In this document: piece after piece, positions 1 through 7,650 of the stretch
Layout: each line of letters begins with the position of its first letter
Position numbering within the stretch: position 1 is the stretch's first letter
Assembly (NCBI GenBank): GCA_014695175.1
Contig: JACJNV010000349.1
Span: 1 to 43,321 of the forward strand
Source of the DNA: Microcoleus sp. FACHB-DQ6
Lineage (GTDB): Bacteria; Cyanobacteriota; Cyanobacteriia; Cyanobacteriales; Microcoleaceae
Direction: 5' to 3'
DNA length: 43,321 nucleotides
The notes under the pieces: model-generated
Told to the model about the DNA's origin: nothing
What the model saw: only the letters and a program-made list of their open reading frames with translations
Databases searched by the model: none
Program-made: the position numbers and the translations under genes

Positions 1-1
1 A

Positions 2-2080
2 ACAACAAACTCAGTAGTAGCCGTCATGGAAGGCGGCAAACCGGTTGTGATTGCCAATGCAGAAGGGATGCGGACAACTCCCTCGGTAGTCGCTTTCACA
101 AAGGAAGGAGAACGCCTGGTGGGACAGATGGCCAGACGCCAGACTGTTCTCAACCCGCAAAACACCTTTTACGCCGTCAAGCGGTACATCGGGCGCAAAT
201 ATACCGAACTGACTCCAGAATCAAAGCGCGTCCCTTACACAACTCGCCGCGACGAAAACGGGAACATTAAAATCAAGTGTCCCCGCCTGAAAAAAGATTT
301 TGCCCCAGAGGAAATTTCGGCGATGGTTTTGCGGAAACTGGCCGATGAAGCCAGCCGCTATCTGGGACAAGAGGTGACGGGGGCTGTAATTACTGTTCCC
401 GCTTATTTCAACGACTCGCAGCGACAGGCGACGCGCGATGCGGGACGAATTGCCGGACTTGATGTCAAGCGGATTTTAAATGAGCCGACGGCGGCTTCTT
501 TGGCTTACGGTTTGGAGAGGCGAGAAAGTCAAACTATTTTAGTGTTTGATTTGGGCGGCGGTACTTTTGATGTGTCGATTTTAGACGTGGGAGACGGAGT
601 ATTTGAAGTTAAAGCAACTAGCGGCGACACTCAATTAGGCGGCAATGATTTTGACTCCAAAATTGTGGATTGGTTGGCAGAACAATTCTTAGAAAAAGAA
701 GGAATTGATTTGCGACGCAACCGCCAAGCTTTGCAGCGCTTGATCGAAGCGGCAGAAAAAGCCAAGATTGAGCTGTCGGGAGTCGGTGTCACCGAGATTA
801 ATTTGCCGTTTATCGATGCGAACGAAGACGGGCCTTTGCATCTGGAAACGCGGCTGACTCGCGGTCAATTTGAGGGGCTGTGCACTGATTTGGTGCAGCG
901 GTTGCGGCGGCCGGTCAAACAAGCTTTGGCTGATGCAAGTTTGAGTCCTTCTCGCATTGATGAAGTTGTGCTAGTCGGCGGTTCGACTCGCATTCCTTTG
1001 GTGCAGGAAGTGGTTCGCAGTTTGATCGATCGAGAACCCAATCAAAATGTGAATCCCGATGAAGTTGTGGCGGTGGGTGCGGCAATTCAAGCGGGTATTT
1101 TGGGTGGGGATGTCCGCGATGTGCTGCTGTTGGATGTGACGCCGCTGTCGCTGGGCTTGGAAACTATCGGCGGGGTGATGAAAAAACTGATTCCTCGCAA
1201 TACTACTATTCCCGTCAGGCGATCGGATATTTTTTCGACTGCTGAAAACAACCAAACTGTGGTAGAAATTCACGTGATCCAAGGGGAACGCGAATTAGGC
1301 AGAGATAATAAGTCTTTGGGACGGTTTAAACTAACTGGAATTCCGCCGGCACCGCGAGGGATTCCGCAGGTGCAAGTAGCTTTTGATATTGATGCTAACG
1401 GGATGCTGTTGGTGACTGCTTTGGACAAAACTACCGGCAGGGAACAAAGCATTACTGTGCAAGGTGCTTCGACGCTGACTCAGCAGGAAGTGAATCAAAT
1501 GATTCGCGATGCGGAACAGTTTGCTCAAGCTGATAAGTTGCAGCGGGAAAAGGTAGAAAAACGCAATCGCGCTGAAGCTTTAGCTTATCAAGCTGAGCGG
1601 CAGTTGCGGGAAGTTGCGCTCGATCGCGGAATGCAGTTTGCTCAAAGAAGCCGCCAGCGAATTGAAACTTTAATTCGGGAATTGCGAGACAGTTTGGAAC
1701 GCAATGATGAGCGGGGAGTTGACCAAGTTGGTTCGGATTTGCAAGATGCTCTTTACGATTTGAGCCGGGAAGTTTCCGCTTTTGCTGATGATGACGATGA
1801 TGATGATTTCTTTGAGTCTGTGAAGCGGACTTTTACGGGCGACGGTACCAAGCGGCGCAGCGATGACAGCAGCTATTATACCAATGCTAAGCCGTACAGG
1901 CGATCGACTGTCGATCCAATTCCCGATCGCCCATACGATCGTTCATACGATCGAATGGGCGATCGCATGGACGATCGAATGGGCGATCGAATGGGCGATC
2001 GCAGAAGCAGTGCTAATCGCCCCACTCGCCCTTATCAAAATCAAAGCGACGATTGGGATGATGACGACGATTGGCTCTAA
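2..2080 (+). CDS. dnaK: Hsp70 chaperone DnaK (5' truncated by window edge)
   Basis: ATP-dependent Hsp70 chaperone, working with a J-protein and GrpE. The reading frame is open from base 2 and starts in TTNSVVAV, the end of the Hsp70 phosphate-1 motif, so about a dozen N-terminal residues lie outside the window; the ATG at 26 is internal. Visible Hsp70 signatures include [13 protein letters not shown], the [10 protein letters not shown] segment and the substrate-binding domain ([12 protein letters not shown]). The C-terminus is an extension: an acidic run ([11 protein letters not shown]), a DRxx repeat encoded by 12-bp GATCG units (about 1925-2002), then an acidic tail ending in DDDDDWL. It lacks a canonical EEVD end. 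The long tail and adjacent J-protein gene resemble the cyanobacterial DnaK3 arrangement; that paralogue assignment is inferred. The family call is secure. Confidence 0.96.
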   Translation, partial: TTNSVVAVMEGGKPVVIANAEGMRTTPSVVAFTKEGERLVGQMARRQTVLNPQNTFYAVKRYIGRKYTELTPESKRVPYTTRRDENGNIKIKCPRLKKDFAPEEISAMVLRKLADEASRYLGQEVTGAVITVPAYFNDSQRQATRDAGRIAGLDVKRILNEPTAASLAYGLERRESQTILVFDLGGGTFDVSILDVGDGVFEVKATSGDTQLGGNDFDSKIVDWLAEQFLEKEGIDLRRNRQALQRLIEAAEKAKIELSGVGVTEINLPFIDANEDGPLHLETRLTRGQFEGLCTDLVQRLRRPVKQALADASLSPSRIDEVVLVGGSTRIPLVQEVVRSLIDREPNQNVNPDEVVAVGAAIQAGILGGDVRDVLLLDVTPLSLGLETIGGVMKKLIPRNTTIPVRRSDIFSTAENNQTVVEIHVIQGERELGRDNKSLGRFKLTGIPPAPRGIPQVQVAFDIDANGMLLVTALDKTTGREQSITVQGASTLTQQEVNQMIRDAEQFAQADKLQREKVEKRNRAEALAYQAERQLREVALDRGMQFAQRSRQRIETLIRELRDSLERNDERGVDQVGSDLQDALYDLSREVSAFADDDDDDDFFESVKRTFTGDGTKRRSDDSSYYTNAKPYRRSTVDPIPDRPYDRSYDRMGDRMDDRMGDRMGDRRSSANRPTRPYQNQSDDWDDDDDWL
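1925..2002 (+). repeat. 12-bp GATCG tandem repeat inside dnaK
   Basis: About seven in-frame 12-bp units beginning GATCG encode [27 protein letters not shown]. Several units contain the HIP1 core GCGATCGC or GGCGATCG. The array lies in the non-conserved tail after the substrate-binding lid, so copy number can vary without hurting the fold. Confidence 0.85.
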
Positions 2081-2084
2081 TTAG

Positions 2085-2204
2085 TGGTTAGTCATTAGTC
2101 CCTAGTCATTAGTCCCTAGTTTGAAGCAGGGAAGCAGCATGACTAATGACTAATGACTAATAATTAATGACTAATGACTAATGACTAATAACTAATGACT
2201 AACT
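2085..2204. repeat. Heptamer STRR (GACTAAT family) between dnaK and dnaJ
   Basis: The whole dnaK-dnaJ gap is a heptamer repeat. The left half (2085-2120) carries TAGTCAT/TAGTCCC units. The right half (2140-2202) carries the complementary GACTAAT units, so the two halves can pair into a long hairpin. It runs up to the dnaJ ATG and leaves no visible Shine-Dalgarno sequence. Confidence 0.9.
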
Positions 2205-3392
2205 ATGCAGAATTTTCGCAATTACTATCTAATTTTGGGAGTGCCCAAAGATGCTACGGCTGATGAGATAAAAAAAGCCTATCGGCGGCTGGCGAGACAG
2301 TTGCACCCTGACGTAAATCCGGGGGATAAATCGGCTGAAGATAGGTTTAAGGATATTAATGAAGCTTACGATATTCTTTCCGATATTGACAAGCGAGCTC
2401 AATACGATCAGTTTAGTAAATTCTGGAAACAAAAGGGATTTCAAGGCAAGCAAGGGGTGCGACTTCCCAATTTCAAAACTTGGGGAAACGGTAAAGCTAC
2501 CCGCAAAAAACCGGCCGAAGATGTCGATTTTAGCGATTACTCCGATTTTAATAAATTTCTGGATCAAGTGCTCGGAAGGCGCCGGGAAGTGAGGATGGCG
2601 ACCGCCAATGATGCACCGCGAGCAGCCTCCTATGAACCGTGGAGTACGGCTTCTAAGAGAACGAGTTATGTAGCTAATTCTAGGGAAGATAGAAGGGATG
2701 TGGACGATCGCGAAATGCGACGAGAAACAGTCGATCGCGAAATGCGACGGGATATAGTCGATCGCGAAATGCGACGGGATATAGTCGATCGCGACACCAG
2801 AAGGGATGTGGATGATCGCGAAATTCGACGGGAAGCAGTCGATCGCGAAATCAGAAGGGATATAGTCGATCGCGAACCCAGAAGAGACATTGAGGCTAGG
2901 CTAACTCTGCCTTTGGAAAGGGCTTATTCGGGCGGTACCGAGCGAATTCGTTTGGAAGATGGACGAGCGATCGAGGTAAATCTGCCTTCTGCTATGGTAT
3001 CAGGCCAGCGGATTCGCTTGCGAAATCAAGGTATTGGCGGCGGAGATTTATATTTGAAAATCACGGTTTCTCCCCATCCATTTTTTCGATTGGAAATGTC
3101 GGATATTTGCTGCGAATTGCCACTGACTCCCAGCGAAGCGGTGTTGGGTGGAGATGTGGAAGTACCGACGCTGGATGGTAGGGTGAAAATGAAATTGCCA
3201 CCGGGAGTAACGTCTGGAAAGCGGTTGCGGCTGGCTAACAAGGGCTATCCGACGGGAAATGGCGATCGGGGCGATCAATTGGTAGAAATTCAGGTGTTAA
3301 TTCCCAAAGAAATTAGTGAGGAGGAACGGGAATTATACGAAAAGTTGCGGCAGGTTGAGTCTTTTAAACCGCGTCAGGATTTATCGGTTTAA
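2205..3392 (+). CDS. dnaJ: DnaJ/CbpA-type J-domain co-chaperone (no zinc finger)
   Basis: J-protein that stimulates the ATPase of DnaK, presumably that of the upstream gene. The J domain occupies about residues 6-73, with the HPD motif at 34-36. The CxxCxGxG zinc fingers of type I DnaJ are absent, so this is type II (CbpA-like). The linker holds seven 9-residue repeats (DREMRRDIV type, residues 168-230), replacing the usual G/F linker. From about residue 231 come the two C-terminal beta domains (LTLPLERAYSGG, then LPLTPSEAVLGGDVEVPTLDG), with the end near FKPRQDLSV. The start is chosen because MQNFRNYYLILGV aligns with J-domain beginnings. Co-transcription with dnaK is likely: same strand, 124 bp apart. 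Confidence 0.93.
   Translation: MQNFRNYYLILGVPKDATADEIKKAYRRLARQLHPDVNPGDKSAEDRFKDINEAYDILSDIDKRAQYDQFSKFWKQKGFQGKQGVRLPNFKTWGNGKATRKKPAEDVDFSDYSDFNKFLDQVLGRRREVRMATANDAPRAASYEPWSTASKRTSYVANSREDRRDVDDREMRRETVDREMRRDIVDREMRRDIVDRDTRRDVDDREIRREAVDREIRRDIVDREPRRDIEARLTLPLERAYSGGTERIRLEDGRAIEVNLPSAMVSGQRIRLRNQGIGGGDLYLKITVSPHPFFRLEMSDICCELPLTPSEAVLGGDVEVPTLDGRVKMKLPPGVTSGKRLRLANKGYPTGNGDRGDQLVEIQVLIPKEISEEERELYEKLRQVESFKPRQDLSV
2706..2894 (+). repeat. 27-bp HIP1-like tandem repeat inside dnaJ
   Basis: Seven in-frame 27-bp units, each starting GATCGCGA, encode DRE(M/I)RR(D/E)xx nonapeptides. Two central copies are nearly identical at the DNA level, pointing to recent expansion by slippage or unequal recombination. 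Confidence 0.9.
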
Positions 3393-3423
3393 TGTAGAGT
3401 ACGCAATGCGCCCGTTTAATTTT

Positions 3424-3450
3424 GTAGGGGCGCAATAATGCCCGCCCTAC
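3424..3450 (+). terminator. Possible hairpin terminator/repeat after dnaJ
   Basis: GTAGGGGCG pairs with CGCCCTAC across a short loop, 31 bases after the dnaJ stop. There is no T-run behind it, so it may be a dispersed GTAGGG-type cyanobacterial repeat acting only incidentally as a transcript end. Confidence 0.4.
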
Positions 3451-3537
3451 TACTAATTGTGTACGAAAAATTAGGAGATGCTTGGCTAAATTTTACTGAC
3501 ATATCAGATTTAGCCACTTGGCTGTAAATAGAGGATC

Positions 3538-3638
3538 TCAAATCCGTGGGTATAGCAATTATTCATCTCTCTCTTCTCTTTCTGTGCGCCCTCTGCGGCC
3601 TCTGCGGTTTAATAATTCCGAAACAACCGTAAACGATA
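3538..3638. repeat. 101-bp dispersed repeat, copy 1
   Basis: It matches 17666-17766 over the same 101-base length without gaps, at about 80% identity by eye. Shared blocks include TCAAATCCGT, TTCATCTCTCT, CCTCTGCGGTTTAAT and AAACAACC. No reading frame is seen in it. Confidence 0.8.
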
Positions 3639-3776
3639 GGATTTGTCGCCAGAATAGCCGATCGCACTTTCAGCAATCCTGGATCGCATAAGTAAAATTA
3701 CTGTTGTGATTATTCCTGAACTAGCAGAGAATTAATAATAAGGTAATTTTCCCACAATCAGGAGCAGTCTGCAGCG

Positions 3777-6212
3777 ATGACTCAAATGCCCCCTCAATGC
3801 AACAATCTGCAAGAGCAAGTTGACTCTTTACTGCAACTGCTGCGTCAGGAATCGTCTTTGCGACAACAAGATATCACGGCGGTACAAGCTTCTCTGAAAA
3901 AGGCAATTTCTCCTGAGTTTGAAATTGTGTTTGCTGGCGCTTTCAGTGCGGGAAAATCTATGTTAATTAATGCTTTGCTGGAGCGGGAATTGCTCTACAG
4001 TGCTGAAGGACACGCGACAGGTACGGAATGTTATATAGCCTTTGCGGAGCCGGAAAAAGAGCGCGTTGTTCTCACTTTTTTGAGCGAGTTTGAGATTAGC
4101 CAGCAAGCTTCTGTGCTTTGCCATCAGCTAGGTTTAGCTACTGAAATTAATATTAATCAAACAGATGTAGTGTCGCTGTTGTCTCAGGGATGTAACATAA
4201 TTATTGAAAGGGAAGGCGGCGAAAATAAATCCGAGGTAGCCAAAAAAGCTAAGGCTTTGATGCTGCTGTTAGAAGGTTTTGAGGCCAATCGCGATCGCAT
4301 CCAAACTCTCGAAAACGCCACCTACTCGATGGAACAGTTTAACTTTTCCAATCTCAAGGAAGCTGCTAGTTATGCCCGTCGCGGTAGTAACAGTGCTGTA
4401 CTCAAGCGAGTTGAATATTACTGTTATCATCCCTTGCTGCAAGATGGCAATATTATTATCGATACGCCGGGAATTGATGCGCCGGTGCAGCGGGATGCAG
4501 AATTGACTTATGATAAGATTGAAAGCCCCGATACTTCGGCAGTTGTCTGCGTTTTGAAAGCGGCTTCGTCTGGGGAAATGACGACGGAAGAAACCGAGTT
4601 GATGGAAAAAACACGGGGAAATCCGGGAATTCGCGATCGGCTTTTTTACATTTTCAACCGCATTGACGAAACTTGGTACAACACGCAACTGCGACAGCGC
4701 TTAGAAAATCTGATTAATTCCGACTTTCGCGATACTGCGAGAGTTTACAAAACTAGCGGATTGTTGGGATTTTACGGGAGTTTGATTCGAGGGACAACAG
4801 GACGCGATCGCTTTGGTTTAAATACAATCTTTGCCAGCAGTCAAGGGGGAGTTTCTGGAAATGATAAATTAGATTCTGAATTGCTCGGTAATAGTGAAGA
4901 AACTCCGCAATTCGTTAGTGAATTTAATCGCTACTGTGCGAATTCCGGCAAGCTATCTCCGAGCAAATTTCGCATTTCAGTTAACAGCTACGAAACACCT
5001 AATGAAAACTACGTGCGAATTCTGGCAGAGCAAGGACAACCATTAATTGCTCAATTAATTCAAGATAGCGGGATAGAAGATTTTCGCACAGCCATCACCC
5101 GTTACCTCACAGAAGAAAAACGCCCGCAACTATTCAAAAATTTAGCTGACGACTTAGAAGACTTGTGCATTCAACTGCGGAAACATTACCAAACAATTCA
5201 GCGGAATTTGGACAGCCAGCCCCGCGAAATTGAAGCGATGAAAGCACAGGAACTTTTGCGACTCAATCAAGAATTGCAGCAAGTGGGACAGGATTTTCGG
5301 GAACATATCGCCGAAGAAGTCAATGAAATGATTATGAACAGATGCGATATTTTCGATATAGACTTTCGGCAACTGCAATCTCGGATGATCCGGCGCTTGG
5401 ATGAATTGTTAGACGGATTTTCTGTTGAGGCGGCTTACGGACGCACTTTGCGGAATCATCCCCGCAATGCGACAGCACCTTTAATTGCTGTTTTAGTTGA
5501 AGCACTTTATTATTTAGCGAATCAGTTGGAAGATATTTTAGTAGAGGCTACTAAATCACTGGTGGATAATTATTTCCAGTATTTGAAAGATAGCGTTCGC
5601 AAGTCTGAATACTATCGATTACTTTATCGGTTGTTGGGGAACGACGGGGGAATTGAACAGCAGTTAGAGGAGTTATCAAAGCGGGTTTCTGATGCTTTGG
5701 TAAATGCGGCGGGCGTTGAGTGCGATCGCTACGTGCGAGAAAGTCCCCGTTTTTACGACGAAGGCACATTTTCCATTTATCAGTTCCGGGAAACATTGCA
5801 GCAAACTTCTCAAGGTTTCGACTGCGAAAATATGGTGGACGCCCAACCTGCAATTCGGCAATTATTGCGGCTAGATTTTGAGCCAAAAGTATCTAGAACT
5901 ATTCGGCAAACTTTTCGCCAAACTGTCAACCAAACCCTGAAAGAGCATTTGTTGCCGCTAGCCCAAAAGCAAGCTGATGATATTTTGCAGAAATACAGTC
6001 AAGCCCGCGATTATTTGGAGCAAACTTTGGCACAGGAGGCGGAGGAAAAGATTGCTGGGAATCGGCGGCGGCAAGCTGAGAATGAGCAAAAGATTCAAGA
6101 GTACGATCGGGCGGTTTCTGGGATTAATAGTTGTTTGCAGGCGATGAAGTTGCACGAGCATTTGTTGCCTGTAATTGCACAAAATGATAGTGTTTCGGTG
6201 GATGGTGAATGA
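3777..6212 (+). CDS. Bacterial dynamin-like GTPase (811 aa)
   Basis: Large GTPase of the dynamin superfamily, expected to bind and remodel membranes by GTP-dependent assembly. The G domain contains the P-loop GAFSAGKS (residues 54-61), a G2 threonine around 81-83 (HATGTEC), the G3 motif DTPG (about 229-232) and G4 NRID (about 293-296). After about residue 440 the protein is long and helical, with a hydrophobic stretch near PLIAVLVEALYYLANQL that could be the membrane-contacting paddle. It ends in a coiled-coil rich in Glu/Gln/Arg. The ATG at 3777 is preceded by AGGAG, and the next Met (MPPQ, three residues on) is the alternative. It is a single gene, whereas some bacterial dynamins come as adjacent pairs. 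Substrate membrane and physiological role cannot be told from sequence. Confidence 0.88.
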   Translation: MTQMPPQCNNLQEQVDSLLQLLRQESSLRQQDITAVQASLKKAISPEFEIVFAGAFSAGKSMLINALLERELLYSAEGHATGTECYIAFAEPEKERVVLTFLSEFEISQQASVLCHQLGLATEININQTDVVSLLSQGCNIIIEREGGENKSEVAKKAKALMLLLEGFEANRDRIQTLENATYSMEQFNFSNLKEAASYARRGSNSAVLKRVEYYCYHPLLQDGNIIIDTPGIDAPVQRDAELTYDKIESPDTSAVVCVLKAASSGEMTTEETELMEKTRGNPGIRDRLFYIFNRIDETWYNTQLRQRLENLINSDFRDTARVYKTSGLLGFYGSLIRGTTGRDRFGLNTIFASSQGGVSGNDKLDSELLGNSEETPQFVSEFNRYCANSGKLSPSKFRISVNSYETPNENYVRILAEQGQPLIAQLIQDSGIEDFRTAITRYLTEEKRPQLFKNLADDLEDLCIQLRKHYQTIQRNLDSQPREIEAMKAQELLRLNQELQQVGQDFREHIAEEVNEMIMNRCDIFDIDFRQLQSRMIRRLDELLDGFSVEAAYGRTLRNHPRNATAPLIAVLVEALYYLANQLEDILVEATKSLVDNYFQYLKDSVRKSEYYRLLYRLLGNDGGIEQQLEELSKRVSDALVNAAGVECDRYVRESPRFYDEGTFSIYQFRETLQQTSQGFDCENMVDAQPAIRQLLRLDFEPKVSRTIRQTFRQTVNQTLKEHLLPLAQKQADDILQKYSQARDYLEQTLAQEAEEKIAGNRRRQAENEQKIQEYDRAVSGINSCLQAMKLHEHLLPVIAQNDSVSVDGE

Positions 6213-6222
6213 TTGAAATCCG

Positions 6223-6239
6223 GGTGAATTATATTCACC
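6223..6239. promoter_or_regulatory. Inverted repeat upstream of the toxin-antitoxin promoter
   Basis: GGTGAAT and ATTCACC form a 7-bp perfect inverted repeat with a 3-base loop, between the dynamin stop and the antitoxin promoter. It could be an operator for toxin-antitoxin autoregulation or part of the dynamin transcript end; the position suits the first. Confidence 0.4.
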
Positions 6240-6262
6240 TGGTTTCTTTATGGTGTTTATTG

Positions 6263-6271
6263 TGCTATAAT
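6263..6271 (+). promoter_or_regulatory. Extended -10 promoter of the toxin-antitoxin genes
   Basis: TGCTATAAT is a perfect extended -10 (TGnTATAAT), 26 bases before the antitoxin ATG. The -35 region (around 6243-6248) is weak, as is usual for extended -10 promoters. Transcription would start near 6278. Confidence 0.55.
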
Positions 6272-6297
6272 AGCCAACAAAGAGCGACTTTAATCCT

Positions 6298-6501
6298 ATG
6301 AACATTCGCCAAAAACTTCTAACAATAATCGAGCAACTTCCAGAGGATAAGTTAGCAACACTTCTGAACCTAGCCCTCTTCTTAAAAAGTGGAAAAGAAC
6401 CTATTCAGCCGATGCTTGTATCCCAAGCTTATCAAGATTGGCTGAGTGGGGAAAATGACATTTATGACGAAATATTTGCCGATGAACTTACGACGCGGTG
6501 A
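6298..6501 (+). CDS. Putative antitoxin (67 aa) of a type II toxin-antitoxin pair
   Basis: Small acidic protein beginning MNIRQKLLTIIEQLPEDKL, an amphipathic helix pattern seen in DUF2281/VapB-like antitoxins, followed by LSGENDIYDEIFADELTTR, a typical acidic, probably disordered toxin-binding tail. It overlaps the next gene, which encodes a recognisable MazF/PemK-like protein; that arrangement is the main reason for the call. No clear DNA-binding fold can be assigned, so the antitoxin role rests mostly on context. Confidence 0.7.
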   Translation: MNIRQKLLTIIEQLPEDKLATLLNLALFLKSGKEPIQPMLVSQAYQDWLSGENDIYDEIFADELTTR

Positions 6502-6850
6502 TGTAGTGTTGGCTCAAGTGCCAATGCCTTCTACTCAGCTAACACAGTTTAAACTGCGTCCGGCTGTGATAATTTCGGCAGATAATGTCAACCAAATTCT
6601 TGACGATGTGATGGTTGTACCTTGTACTTCTAAGACAACTCGCCCTTTGACTACCACTCAATATTTGATAACAGGAGATGAAATTGCATTAGCTGGTATT
6701 AGAGTTGAGTCGGTAGTTAGGTGCGAGTCCATTTTTACCCTCAACAAGTCAATGATTACCCGGAAACTGGGTTCCCTGTCAAATGAGGCTATAAGCCACG
6801 TTAATCGGTGTTTGATGGTAGCTTTGGAATTAGAAATAGTAGTAGATTAA
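6482..6850 (+). CDS. PemK/MazF-family toxin (endoribonuclease-like)
   Basis: MazF/PemK-type toxins are sequence-specific ribonucleases that cut mRNA. The family N-terminus is clear: MNLRRGDVVLAQVPMPSTQ, then LRPAVIIS and the core MVVPCTSKTTRP. The open frame extends upstream to a GTG at 6446 with ATGs at 6464 and 6482. The start at 6482 is preferred because it begins right before the conserved RRGDVVLA segment and gives a 20-base overlap with the antitoxin gene, which fits translational coupling. No strong ribosome binding site decides between 6464 and 6482. The length (122 aa) is normal for the family. Confidence 0.85.
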   Translation: MNLRRGDVVLAQVPMPSTQLTQFKLRPAVIISADNVNQILDDVMVVPCTSKTTRPLTTTQYLITGDEIALAGIRVESVVRCESIFTLNKSMITRKLGSLSNEAISHVNRCLMVALELEIVVD

Positions 6851-6878
6851 ATAGGACTAACGCGAGGCGGGCAAGAAT

Positions 6879-7313
6879 ATGGAAGATAAATTTGATTTGC
6901 ACAACTGCGGTAATGAGGATGCTTTATCTTTTGGTAACGCAATGCTTAAAGTAGAAAAACTCAAGGAAACAGTAAATGAAGTTATGCCAGAATATGGATT
7001 AGGACAGACACTCAATAAGTCGTTAAGCCAACAGAAACTAGATATTGATGTAGGTTTAGATACTGACGAAAAACCTAATGCTTATGAAAACTGGTTTGGT
7101 AAAGGTATAGATTGTGAAATTCTCAGAGTGGGTGCTCAGGGCTGGAAGAAAGGAAAGATGAAGCTCAAACTCAATGTCACTATAGAGTTTTGCCCCGACG
7201 AACCAGAAATCGAAGAAACACCAGAAAACAACGAATCAGAAACTAGCAAACCAGAATCCCCCCTCGATGATTTGCGTCGCCAACTTCTCCCTCAAGAAAA
7301 CTCACCCAGCTAA
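6879..7313 (+). CDS. KGK-domain family protein (144 aa)
   Basis: Protein of the KGK family, found mainly in cyanobacteria and of unknown function. The defining segment is WFGKGIDCEILRVGAQGW followed by KKGKMKLKLNVTIEF; the C-terminus is a low-complexity acidic tail (PDEPEIEETPENNESET) ending in PLDDLRRQL. The gene sits 28 bases after the toxin and could be read on the same transcript, but nothing ties it functionally to the toxin-antitoxin pair. Confidence 0.8.
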   Translation: MEDKFDLHNCGNEDALSFGNAMLKVEKLKETVNEVMPEYGLGQTLNKSLSQQKLDIDVGLDTDEKPNAYENWFGKGIDCEILRVGAQGWKKGKMKLKLNVTIEFCPDEPEIEETPENNESETSKPESPLDDLRRQLLPQENSPS

Positions 7314-7320
7314 TCCATCA

Positions 7321-7358
7321 AACATCCGCGTTAATTCGCGTTGATCTGCGGTTAAAAA
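7321..7358. repeat. Direct repeat flanking the HNH gene, left copy
   Basis: ACATCCGCGTTAAT...GCGGTTAAAAA. The same elements recur at 7619-7650, so the small HNH gene is bracketed by two copies. The family is related to the longer GCAGAT-type hairpin at 30149-30236. Confidence 0.7.
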
Positions 7359-7363
7359 TCATC

Positions 7364-7609
7364 ATGTCTAAAACCCCTAGAATCCCGATTCCCCCAGAAG
7401 TCAGAAAATATGTATTCGATCGCAATAAATACCAGTGCCAAAGCTGTGGCCAAACCAAGCTAGAAACCCAACTGACGATCGATCATATCATCCCCCTAGC
7501 GCGCGGTGGCAGCAACGACATCAGCAACTTGCAAACCCTCTGCAGCACCTGCAACCAAAAGAAAACCGACAAACTAGACCCCCGCTTCCGTCGTCACTTT
7601 GACCTGTAA
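7364..7609 (+). CDS. Small HNH endonuclease (81 aa)
   Basis: HNH nuclease domain making up nearly the whole protein. The zinc-binding CxxC pairs are C25/C28 and C60/C63, the catalytic motif is D40-H41, and N55 fits the asparagine of HNH. The sequence VRKYVFDRNKYQCQSCG...DHIIPLARGG is typical of free-standing cyanobacterial HNH proteins. It could be a homing-type, repair or restriction-related nuclease; no methylase or intron is nearby. Its bracketing by direct repeats hints at mobility. Confidence 0.9.
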   Translation: MSKTPRIPIPPEVRKYVFDRNKYQCQSCGQTKLETQLTIDHIIPLARGGSNDISNLQTLCSTCNQKKTDKLDPRFRRHFDL

Positions 7610-7618
7610 TATCCTCCA

Positions 7619-7650
7619 TAACATCCGCGTTAATCGGCGGTTAAAAAATC
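7619..7650. repeat. Direct repeat flanking the HNH gene, right copy
   Basis: ACATCCGCGTTAATC...GGCGGTTAAAAAATC, a slightly shorter copy of the repeat at 7321-7358. It fills the gap between two convergent genes. Confidence 0.7.

Larger units (their letters stand above)
3393..3776. other. Intergenic region dnaJ - dynamin-like gene
   Basis: No gene is seen in these 384 bases. The region holds a GC-rich hairpin (3424-3450) and one copy of a 101-bp dispersed repeat (3538-3638). A candidate ribosome binding site AGGAG at 3760-3764 lies 12 bases before the ATG at 3777. Confidence 0.7.

Noticed and set aside
26-28. ATG at 26 as the dnaK start
   Set aside because: The frame continues upstream as TTNSVVAV, the conserved Hsp70 N-terminus, so the gene is cut by the window edge.
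2666-2890. Minus-strand open frame opposite the dnaJ linker
   Set aside because: Ser-Arg repeats are a mirror of the 27-bp dnaJ repeat. No independent coding evidence.
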